From Flavobacteriaceae bacterium UBA7446 (lineage in GTDB: Bacteria; Bacteroidota; Bacteroidia; Flavobacteriales; Flavobacteriaceae): a stretch of 13,321 bases of DNA. Of the stretch, positions 7,396 to 13,321 are shown in pieces. The DNA is taken from contig DLPY01000066.1 in assembly GCA_002478685.1 (NCBI GenBank), forward strand, positions 1 to 13,321, in the 5' to 3' direction. Position 1 is the stretch's first letter; each line of letters begins with the position of its first letter. The position numbers were made by a program, and so were the translations under genes. The notes beneath the pieces are model-generated. The model did no database searches. It saw only the letters and a list, made by a program, of their open reading frames with translations, and had not been told where the DNA came from.

Positions 7396-7743
7396 CTACC
7401 AACTAATTCTGTTCAGCAACCAAGCTTGATTGGAGTTAGGTTTCATCACAACAAGTGTTTGAGCGTCTTTAGAAAATGCATATTTTAATTTGTAGTCCAA
7501 AACAGAGTCTATTCTGCTAACAACCAAGTATTCATTTTCAACCGCTATAATTCCTTCAGAAATAATATCACCATCATAAGATCTATTAAAATACACTTCA
7601 TTATTTTCATTAAATTTTACGTTGATTATCTCTCCTTCAAAAGACTTCCATTTTCCAAGGAATGAATATATAGTTGAAGTATCTTCAACTGTTGTAAAAC
7701 CAAGTGTCAAAAAAGATATAAATAAAATAATTGCTTTTTTCAT
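7396..7743 (-). CDS. Small secreted protein of unknown function, 115 aa
   Basis: A classical signal peptide starts MKKAIILFISFLTLGF and should be cleaved around residue 18; there is no lipobox, so a soluble periplasmic or secreted protein is expected. The mature part of about 95 residues is beta-rich: LGKWKSFEGEIINVKF, then VYFNRSYDGD, an IAVENEYLVV strand, LKYAFSKDAQTLVVMK and a Trp-containing end (AWLLNRISW). The pattern of a GKW opening followed by alternating strands recalls lipocalin-like small proteins, but this is only a resemblance. Start choice: the ATG at 7743 follows a full promoter (7758-7785), whereas the longer frame starting at 7785 would begin inside it. It is monocistronic and sits in the tRNA-relic-flanked stretch. 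Confidence 0.78.
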   Translation of the reverse strand: MKKAIILFISFLTLGFTTVEDTSTIYSFLGKWKSFEGEIINVKFNENNEVYFNRSYDGDIISEGIIAVENEYLVVSRIDSVLDYKLKYAFSKDAQTLVVMKPNSNQAWLLNRISW

Positions 7744-7757
7744 AATAATAATTTTCA

Positions 7758-7785
7758 CAAAAATATTTAAAGCAGTTAATGTCAA
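7758..7785 (-). promoter_or_regulatory. Promoter TTG-N17-TATTTTTG for the small secreted protein gene
   Basis: On the minus strand TTG (7785-7783) is followed after 17 bp by TATTTTTG (7765-7758), an exact TAnnTTTG. The box ends 14 bases before the ATG at 7743. The spacing is at the short end of the flavobacterial range. Confidence 0.6.
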
Positions 7786-7883
7786 CGTAAACTTTTTTTT
7801 GTTAAATCATTATTTCATAAAATGGTTTGTAACGTATTTTTAAAAAAAGGTTATATGATTGTAATTCCTCATAACAATAAGAA

Positions 7884-7920
7884 GTGGAGAAGAAGGGATT
7901 AGCCTTCAGTTATTCTCTCA
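7884..7920 (-). pseudogene. tRNA 3'-end relic, copy 2
   Basis: The plus strand reads GTGGAGAAGAAGGGATT, agreeing with copy 1 and copy 3 at 14 of 17 positions each. On the minus strand this is an acceptor-like end TTCTTCTCCA preceded by a decayed T-arm (GAAGG, then CCTTC-type pairing, but TTC of the T-loop is lost). Beyond that the resemblance fades. It is the most eroded of the three copies. Confidence 0.4.
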
Positions 7921-7952
7921 AAACCCGTAATGTAGATGTAACTTCCTGTCCT

Positions 7953-7965
7953 TGCGGTCCAGACG
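7953..7965 (-). other. Possible fourth tRNA-end fragment (tRNA-Asp-like acceptor end)
   Basis: The minus strand reads CGTCTGGACCGCA. As I remember them, Bacteroidota tRNA-Asp genes end in CGTCTGGACCGC. Only 13 bases match and nothing of the T-arm remains; the palindrome GTTTTAAAAC (7965-7974) begins at its edge. It may be an att-core remnant or chance. Confidence 0.25.
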
Positions 7966-8045
7966 TTTTAAAACAACAAAGCTAAATCAAGTAAAACTTG
8001 TTGAACTTTTTAGGTGTTAAAACCACAATGAAGTTACGCTTGATC

Positions 8046-8089
8046 GTGGAGAAGATAGGATCCGAACCCTCGACCTCTTGACTGCGAGT
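8046..8089 (-). pseudogene. tRNA 3'-half relic, copy 3 (best preserved; alanine-like)
   Basis: The minus strand shows, in order, an anticodon-loop-like CTCGCAG, a 3' anticodon stem TCAAG, a variable region, a T-arm with GGGTTCGGATCC, an acceptor strand CTTCTCC and discriminator A. In standard numbering the anticodon would be CGC, and T at position 70 would allow the G3:U70 pair of tRNA-Ala; both point to alanine. It is not a working gene: A58 of the T-loop is G, two T-stem pairs are G-T and one is mismatched, the 5' anticodon strand (TGTCA) no longer pairs, and no D-arm or 5' acceptor strand follows up to 8130. Confidence 0.6.
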
Positions 8090-8191
8090 GACATGGCCGC
8101 AAACATAATAAGTCACACAAACTGTTAATTATTAAGTGCTTACAGGTAATTGAAAAAATAGAATTTCAATTAATCCCGAAAAAGTGCTGAG

Positions 8192-8400
8192 ATGAGTTTA
8201 ACAGATCTAATTTTTTGCCAAAAGAATGATGGCAAATACCAAAAAGATTTTTACCTCAACAAGAAGCGTTACAGACTATTTAATGCCAAGAAGATAGGCA
8301 TATGTAAACCCAAATAACTGTCCTGAAAATAAGTGAAAAAAGGCAACTGAACAGTTAGCAAAGATGTTGTAAAATAGCTTGGTCAAAAGAACAATTTTTT
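8192..8400 (+). pseudogene. Degraded N-terminus of a tyrosine recombinase (integrase) gene
   Basis: A 41-codon ORF (ATG at 8192, stop at 8315) includes KDFYLNKKRYRLFNAKKIG. After a frame change near 8304 the reading continues VNPNNCPENK, stop, KKATEQLAKML, stop, NSLVKRT. This order (a short strand with KKRYRLFNxKxIG, then NPNxxP, then an Ala/Leu-rich helix) resembles the N-terminal arm-binding region of flavobacterial tyrosine recombinases as I know them. No catalytic domain (R..HxxR..Y) is present nearby; the next gene is a TonB receptor. It begins about 100 bp from tRNA relic copy 3, where an integrase would be expected beside its att site. The identification is by eye and tentative; a random AT-rich ORF is the alternative. 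Confidence 0.4.
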
Positions 8401-8433
8401 TTGAATGAATATGTGTTGAGTGCTCAAAATGGC

Positions 8434-8470
8434 AAAAAAATCCCCAAGAATAAAGCTTTATTCTTGGGGA
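8434..8470 (-). terminator. Strong terminator of the TonB-receptor gene (perfect 30-nt palindrome)
   Basis: 8441-8470 is a perfect inverted repeat (15 bp per arm, centre AAGCTT, outer TCCCC/GGGGA). On the minus strand it is followed by seven T (8440-8434). It lies 67 bp past the receptor stop at 8537. The plus side has no T-run, so it acts on minus-strand transcripts. Confidence 0.9.
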
Positions 8471-8536
8471 TATTGCGTTTACCATAAAGAAGTAAAACTG
8501 AACTGCTTTAGTGGGGTAAGATTTACAACTTATAAG

Positions 8537-11137
8537 TTAGAACTTGTAGCTAAGTAATAATGTATAGTTTCTTCCCAATTGTCCTTGTTGTTGTACTTGC
8601 GAAGAATACACGAAACGACCTGACGCTCCGGTACCAGTATTTGCAAGCGTCACATCAGGATATACGTCAAACATGTTGTTCATAATTCCTGTCAAGGTCA
8701 ATTGAGGTGTAAATTTGTAAGCTAAGCGAATGTCTGTAGTTAATTTAGCAGATAACACTTGGTCTGTAAAACCTTCTCGCGCTGTAATAGTTACATTACC
8801 AAAGTGCGTGTTGTACATACCCATTTCCCAACGGTCTGTACTGTAATCAGCAGTTAGAATGATTTTTGACTTTGGACGAGAGTTGGTAATAAGACCCGCC
8901 TCTTCACGTGCAAAAATATTAACTCCTTCTAGCTCAGATGGTGTGTCGATACTTTCAAGCGTGGTCTTATTGAAGTTACCAATCAAACCTAAATCGAGAT
9001 CATCATTTCTCCAATTCAGCACAAAATCTAAACCTGTTGTCTTGGTATTACCTGCGTTGATCCATGCTTGTACTGAAACAACACCAGCGTCGTCTAACAA
9101 TTGCTGAACAGATGGGTTTCCAGCACCTGAAATCTGTGATGAAAATAAAATACGGTCGTTTACTTTTATGTTGTAGAAATCAATACTACCAGATAAGCCA
9201 TTATTGCTTCCAAAAGTAAATCCTGCCGTAAAGTTTTGAGACGTTTCTGCAAATAAGTCTTTGATGCCAAGTGCACGCACTGCAGGAGAACCGTTCTGTA
9301 GGGTACCCTGTAATAATGGCTCGTCAGATCCATCTACAATAATATATTGTGTGTTTGACAAATATTTCTGGTGAAGTGAAGGAGCTCTAAATCCGGTAGA
9401 AACACTGGCGCGTAAAGCAGACTTCTCACTTAACTTGTAACGAGATGCAACCTTCCAACTAAAATTTGTTCCAAAGTCAGAAAAGTCTTCATAACGTCCT
9501 GCAAGTGAAATTAGGAAATCTTCAGAAAAGTCAATATCTACACCAGAGTATAATGCAAAGTTACTACGTTCCCACTCTCCTTCTTGATCAAGAGAAATAC
9601 CCGCAAATGAATCACTTCCACCTCCATAACGAGAGAAAGGATCACCAGGGAATGCTTCAAACTTTTCAGTTTTGTATTCGACACCTGCAGAAAATGAAAC
9701 TTGGTCACTGAACGACTTAGTCAAATCTGCGTTTTGAATAATGTTTGAAAATGCATATCCCCCGGGTTTAAAGCTCGTGGGACTCCATCCCTCAGTAGAA
9801 AGATAATCTCTGTTAACAGATCGGTTGACTGTATAGTCAATACTATTCTTTCCATGGGTAACGGACATGTCTAATCTCCAATCATTTCCTAGGTCAAAAT
9901 CAACACCAACAACGTTGAAAAAATCTTTGATATCCCCTTCAAATGTGGGGTGATAACCCACAAAATCGCTATATCCATCAGCATCATCTCCAGTAATGTC
10001 AGTATTTAAAAATCCATTCCCTGCCACATCCCTTCTCCATCCCGGAAAACGGTAATATGCAAACGAACGGTTCCATCTTTCAGAGTATCCATGCGTCATA
10101 TAAAATTCAGCATTGTCTCCAACAGGGTGAGTGATATTTGCAAAAATTGTTTTTTGCTGTAAATCTGGACGACCTACAATCATACCAAGGGTTGGGTCGT
10201 CAGTAGCAAACTTAATTTCGTTAGGTAGGGCTGAACTATTATCAAAAGCACTTAAGCCAGGCGAACCCGCACGATTCGTCTTCTCTTGGTCAGTGTAAGC
10301 AACGGTTAGGTTGATACGTCCACCGTTTCCAAAAGGAAGTGTTGTGTTGTAATCCACGTTGAATTGGAATCCATCTCCTTCAGAGGTGATGCCTGTTCCA
10401 GCGTTAAAGGTTGAAAAGGCAGAATCTTCTTTGAGGATAAAGTTCATTACACCAGACATGGCATCGGAACCATACTGAGAAGAAGCACCATCCCGAAGTA
10501 CCTCGATGCGTTCAACTGCAGCAAGTGGAATAGATTTAAGGTTTACACCCACTTCACCTTTTCCAGGAGTTCTGTTTAAGTATGCCTGTGCTTGTTGGTT
10601 TACTCTTTTTCCGTTGATTAACACCAAGGTTCTTGCAGGACCTAATCCACGTAAATCTGCTGGGCTAAAGCCTGCCGTTGCATCGGATATAGCCTGATCT
10701 TGTGAGTTAAATGAGGGAATAGAAAAAGTAAGTGCACGCTCTATTGATGCTTCCGCTGTGTTTAGCACAGTTGACGTCTTAATGTTGTCAATCGGAACAG
10801 CAGAGTCAAGAGCAGTTCTTGGTTTTGAGCGGTTACCTGTTACAAGTACTTCGTCTAGCGTCTCGCCTTTATCAAGTGTAATAAACATACTTTCTCCAGT
10901 GTATGTGACTTCTTTTGTGCCAAATCCAACGTATGAAACAACAACTATATCTCCTTGAGAGAGATTGATGTTGAATTCTCCATTAAAATTTGTGGTTGTA
11001 CCTACTGTAGTTCCCTTGATGACGATACTAGCCCCTGGAAGAGCATTTCCATCGTTGTCGGAAACAGTACCAGTGGTCTGTGCAGACACAAAGCCAAAAG
11101 TAAACGTAATTAACAAAATAGAAAAAAATTTATTCAT
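8537..11137 (-). CDS. TonB-dependent outer-membrane receptor (non-SusC type), 866 aa
   Basis: Energy-dependent importer in the outer membrane. Signal peptide 1-20 (ending VSAQ); carboxypeptidase-regulatory-like domain about 22-90 (GTVSDNDGNALPGASIVIKG, VSYVGFG); TonB-box-like segment DEVLVTG at 95-101; plug about 112-236 with LRGLGPARTLVLINGKR and ERIEVLRDGASSQYGSDAMSG; beta-barrel from about 240 to the C-terminal strand LLLSYKF, which ends in Phe as barrel proteins do. The plug signature is that of the general receptors common in Xanthomonas-like and Bacteroidota genomes, not the SusC/RagA class, and no SusD gene follows. The start ATG at 11137 gives the signal peptide directly. The gene is 81 bp downstream of ggt in the same direction, with no clear promoter or terminator between, so they are probably co-transcribed. 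The ligand is unknown; a gamma-glutamyl or peptide substrate is suggested only by the neighbour. Confidence 0.93.
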   Translation of the reverse strand: MNKFFSILLITFTFGFVSAQTTGTVSDNDGNALPGASIVIKGTTVGTTTNFNGEFNINLSQGDIVVVSYVGFGTKEVTYTGESMFITLDKGETLDEVLVTGNRSKPRTALDSAVPIDNIKTSTVLNTAEASIERALTFSIPSFNSQDQAISDATAGFSPADLRGLGPARTLVLINGKRVNQQAQAYLNRTPGKGEVGVNLKSIPLAAVERIEVLRDGASSQYGSDAMSGVMNFILKEDSAFSTFNAGTGITSEGDGFQFNVDYNTTLPFGNGGRINLTVAYTDQEKTNRAGSPGLSAFDNSSALPNEIKFATDDPTLGMIVGRPDLQQKTIFANITHPVGDNAEFYMTHGYSERWNRSFAYYRFPGWRRDVAGNGFLNTDITGDDADGYSDFVGYHPTFEGDIKDFFNVVGVDFDLGNDWRLDMSVTHGKNSIDYTVNRSVNRDYLSTEGWSPTSFKPGGYAFSNIIQNADLTKSFSDQVSFSAGVEYKTEKFEAFPGDPFSRYGGGSDSFAGISLDQEGEWERSNFALYSGVDIDFSEDFLISLAGRYEDFSDFGTNFSWKVASRYKLSEKSALRASVSTGFRAPSLHQKYLSNTQYIIVDGSDEPLLQGTLQNGSPAVRALGIKDLFAETSQNFTAGFTFGSNNGLSGSIDFYNIKVNDRILFSSQISGAGNPSVQQLLDDAGVVSVQAWINAGNTKTTGLDFVLNWRNDDLDLGLIGNFNKTTLESIDTPSELEGVNIFAREEAGLITNSRPKSKIILTADYSTDRWEMGMYNTHFGNVTITAREGFTDQVLSAKLTTDIRLAYKFTPQLTLTGIMNNMFDVYPDVTLANTGTGASGRFVYSSQVQQQGQLGRNYTLLLSYKF

Positions 11138-11218
11138 GCTTTTTAGTTTTGAAATTTATGCTGTAAATATAAAAAAAATAACATATAGTTAACAAAAAAT
11201 TAACACTTAACAGTTTTG

Positions 11219-12886
11219 CTAGTAAGATAGCGCTGCACCGTCTGGACTGGAGCTGTCTGAATACCCCATATATTCATTTTTTTGATACTTAATACCCATA
11301 AGTCTTCCCAATGTTTCACGTGCTTTGAGTTGATGCTCCTTTAGCTTAAGTAGCTTTAGCTGTTCGGCAGAAAAGCGGTTTTTTTCATATACCATAACAT
11401 TAGGGTACCACTGATGGTGAATTTTTGGAAATTCGATAGCATCTTCAATATCCATGTCATACTCCAGAACATTTAAAATTGTTTGGAATACTGTATTAAT
11501 TATTGTGCGACCACCTGGGCTTCCAATAATCAGGTAGGGCTTATTGTTTCGCAATACAATAGTAGGACTCATACTTGAAAGCATTCTCTTTTCAGGAGCA
11601 ATTGTATTTGCCGCTGAACCCACCTGACCTTTTGCATTGGTCACGCCAGGCTGAGGGTTAAAATCTCCCATTTCATTGTTTAATAAGAACCCGAGTTTTG
11701 CTGAGCCCATACCTGATCCAAACGACTGCTCTAAGGTATATGTCAAAGAAACTGCATTTCCACTTTTATCAATCACAGACAAATGTGTAGTGTGATTACC
11801 ACCGTAAATCTGCCCGTATTTATTGGGAATATTGGGAGATGCCTTTTCCATATCAAGATTTCTTAAACGGTTTTGCGCATGTTCTTTAGAAATGAGGTGG
11901 GCTACAGGCATACCTATATTAAAGTCAGGATCGCCCAAGTGTTCTGCTCTATCAGCGAAAGCCCGGCGCATGAGTTCAGCAATAAAATGTATTTGATCTA
12001 CACTTCCGGGCGCCAGGGGTTTCTCGTTCCATTGTGCAACCATTTGTAACATTTGTAATACAGCCACTCCACCAGAACTTGGCGGAGCCATCCCATACAC
12101 ATCGTATTCTCTAAACTTACTATGTAATGGCATTCGCTCTACGGCTTGATATTTACGCAGATCTTCTTGGGTGATTAAACCGCCATTATTTTTCATGTAC
12201 CTTTCTAATTCTACAGCGATAGTGCCACTGTAGAAGCCATCTCTTCCATTATCCCGTATATATATCAATGACTGGGCCAATTCCTTTTGCTGCCACAACT
12301 CTCCTACTTCAAGAAATTTACCGGCTTTATTTTTAAAAAAACTTTTTACTAAGGCTTTATCATCAGACCAATCGTTAATTTTTATTGCCCAGTTATATAA
12401 TGCCTCGGAAATAGGAAATCCATTTTTGGCAAGATCAATAGCGGGTTGCACAAGTTGCTCCCAAGGAAGTGAGCCGTATTTCTGATATGCTAAATATAGT
12501 CCAGCAACTGTTCCAGGTACACCTACCGCCTTAAGGCCAGTACGATTTGAACCCTTGACCAATTCGCCCCCACTATTAAGAAACATATCAGGTGTGGCTG
12601 ATAAAGGCGCTTTTTCACGAAAGTCTATAGTGCTGTTAACCCCTTTATTTGTATGTAGCACCATAAAGCCACCACCACCAATGTTTCCCGCTTGTGGATG
12701 AGTTACTGCTAGGGCAAATGCAGTTGCTACACTGGCATCAATAGCATTTCCTCCGGCCTCCAAAATAGTAATGCCCACTTCTGAAGCTAAGTAATGATCA
12801 GAAACTACCCAAGCTTTTGTTTCAGATTGTCCAAATGCTATGGTGGTAATCAAAAAAAGGAATAATGATGTTAATGTTGTCTTCAT
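11219..12886 (-). CDS. ggt: Gamma-glutamyltranspeptidase (glutathione hydrolase), 555 aa
   Basis: Ntn-hydrolase that cleaves or transfers the gamma-glutamyl group of glutathione and related compounds in the periplasm or outside the cell. Signal peptide 1-20 (MKTTLTSLFLFLITTIAFGQ). Conserved parts: GGNAIDASVATAFALAVTHP near the N-terminus, IGGGGFMVLH, FREKAP, the self-cleavage site NHTTHLSVID, SSMSPTIV and GSPGGRTI near the C-terminus. The nucleophile should be Thr366, the first Thr of TTH; cleavage before it leaves a small subunit of 190 residues, the same size as that of the E. coli enzyme. The residue before it is His where E. coli has Asn. The ATG at 12886 is preferred over an in-frame GTG at 12907, which would place seven residues before the signal peptide. 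It is first in a likely two-gene unit with the TonB receptor. No exact -7 box is seen upstream. Confidence 0.96.
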   Translation of the reverse strand: MKTTLTSLFLFLITTIAFGQSETKAWVVSDHYLASEVGITILEAGGNAIDASVATAFALAVTHPQAGNIGGGGFMVLHTNKGVNSTIDFREKAPLSATPDMFLNSGGELVKGSNRTGLKAVGVPGTVAGLYLAYQKYGSLPWEQLVQPAIDLAKNGFPISEALYNWAIKINDWSDDKALVKSFFKNKAGKFLEVGELWQQKELAQSLIYIRDNGRDGFYSGTIAVELERYMKNNGGLITQEDLRKYQAVERMPLHSKFREYDVYGMAPPSSGGVAVLQMLQMVAQWNEKPLAPGSVDQIHFIAELMRRAFADRAEHLGDPDFNIGMPVAHLISKEHAQNRLRNLDMEKASPNIPNKYGQIYGGNHTTHLSVIDKSGNAVSLTYTLEQSFGSGMGSAKLGFLLNNEMGDFNPQPGVTNAKGQVGSAANTIAPEKRMLSSMSPTIVLRNNKPYLIIGSPGGRTIINTVFQTILNVLEYDMDIEDAIEFPKIHHQWYPNVMVYEKNRFSAEQLKLLKLKEHQLKARETLGRLMGIKYQKNEYMGYSDSSSPDGAALSY

Positions 12887-13242
12887 TTTTTGAGGTTTTA
12901 AAATCACGCTAATGTAAATAATAAATTCTTATTGAATCAACGCACACTATAAGGACACTCCAATGGAATGGTTGACCGTGAACATTCTTAGCAGTTGTGT
13001 TAACCTAATTTCAAGTTGATTCTTTTATAGTATCAGTCGCTCAAGGTTTGCTTATTGTTTTTAAAATCACTCAACGTTTGGTTCGGATGAGTTATTATTT
13101 TTCTAAGGTGGTTAGTATTGCCTATCAGGGTTTTAATGGACCACGTGTTATCAGTACAGCGCGAATCAATTAAAGCTTGAGCAACTATAAATTGCTAATT
13201 TATATTAAACGTTCGCTTGTACTAACATTATTTTGTGGGTTT
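12887..13242. other. Gene-free region upstream of ggt
   Basis: No ORF with coding character on either strand. It holds a near-direct repeat: CTCAAGGTTTG (13040-13050) and CTCAACGTTTG (13070-13080), 10 of 11 identical with starts 30 bp apart. It also has a weak 5-bp hairpin AGCAA / TTGCT (13180-13196). Nothing else stands out. Confidence 0.5.
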
Positions 13243-13272
13243 TTGGAATTAATCAACCATTTTCTATATTTG
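13243..13272 (+). promoter_or_regulatory. Complete Bacteroidota promoter TTG-N19-TATATTTG directed off the right edge
   Basis: TTG at 13243-13245 and TATATTTG at 13265-13272 are separated by 19 bp, matching the flavobacterial consensus in both boxes and spacing. About 49 bases of leader follow to the window end without a clear start codon, so the gene lies outside, transcribed to the right and divergent from ggt. Confidence 0.65.
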
Positions 13273-13321
13273 CTTTAACCCTTTTCTTACAACTACTAGG
13301 CAACCAAGCCAAAGTATTTAT

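Noticed and set aside
7622..7843. 73-codon plus-strand ORF
   Set aside because: Antisense to the small secreted protein and its promoter; Ile/Phe/Lys-rich composition reflects AT-rich DNA read backwards.
8046..8130. Intact tRNA gene
   Set aside because: Only the 3' half is recognisable; the D-arm and 5' acceptor strand are missing, and invariant A58 and T-stem pairing are lost.
8276..8485. 69-codon ORF on the minus strand
   Set aside because: It starts inside the perfect terminator palindrome of the receptor gene, overlaps the opposite-strand integrase relic, and has no recognisable domain or coding-like composition.
8537..11137. SusC-type glycan receptor paired with the GH81 glucanase as a laminarin utilisation locus
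   Set aside because: Plug motifs are of the non-SusC class, no SusD gene is present, and the two genes are separated by 2.2 kb of accessory DNA with terminators.

Overview
The window looks like chromosomal DNA of a flavobacterium or related Bacteroidota, probably marine. The signs are AT-rich intergenic DNA, weak or absent Shine-Dalgarno sites, matches to the Bacteroidota promoter (-7 box TAnnTTTG, sometimes with an upstream TTG), a type IX secretion (T9SS) C-terminal sorting domain, a TonB-dependent receptor with an N-terminal carboxypeptidase-regulatory-like domain, and a modular laminarinase.

Layout. 1-948 (-) is the first 316 codons of a mitochondrial-type aconitase that runs off the left edge. 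Divergent from it is a small nucleotidyltransferase-fold protein (1099-1518, +). Tail-to-tail with that, 15 bp away, is a very large secreted GH81 endo-beta-1,3-glucanase (1534-6297, -). It carries Ig-like, CBM6-like, PKD/REJ-like and FN3-like modules, a duplicated Cys-bracketed module of about 103 residues, and a T9SS tail. 6298-8536 is an AT-rich accessory stretch. It holds two small exported orphan proteins (a lipoprotein at 6633-7067 and a secreted protein at 7396-7743), each with its own promoter-like box. It also holds three degenerate copies of a tRNA 3' end in the same orientation, a possible fourth, shorter tRNA-end fragment, and the broken N-terminus of what looks like a tyrosine recombinase. 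I read this stretch as the remains of one or more tRNA-targeting integrative elements, or as a small array of cassettes delimited by tRNA ends. 8537-12886 (-) is a gamma-glutamyltranspeptidase gene followed 81 bp later by a non-SusC TonB-dependent receptor, closed by a strong terminator built on a perfect 30-nt palindrome. The right end (12887-13321) has no gene, but a good promoter at 13243-13272 points rightward toward a gene outside the window.

How the genes fit together. The GH81 enzyme would digest beta-1,3-glucan (laminarin, callose or fungal glucan) outside the cell after T9SS export. No SusC/SusD pair or other glucan gene is in view, so this is not a complete polysaccharide utilisation locus as seen here. 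The ggt-TonB receptor pair suggests handling of gamma-glutamyl compounds or peptides at the envelope; this is inferred from adjacency. Aconitase and the nucleotidyltransferase are ordinary housekeeping or metabolic genes. No intact RNA gene, CRISPR array or insertion sequence is visible.
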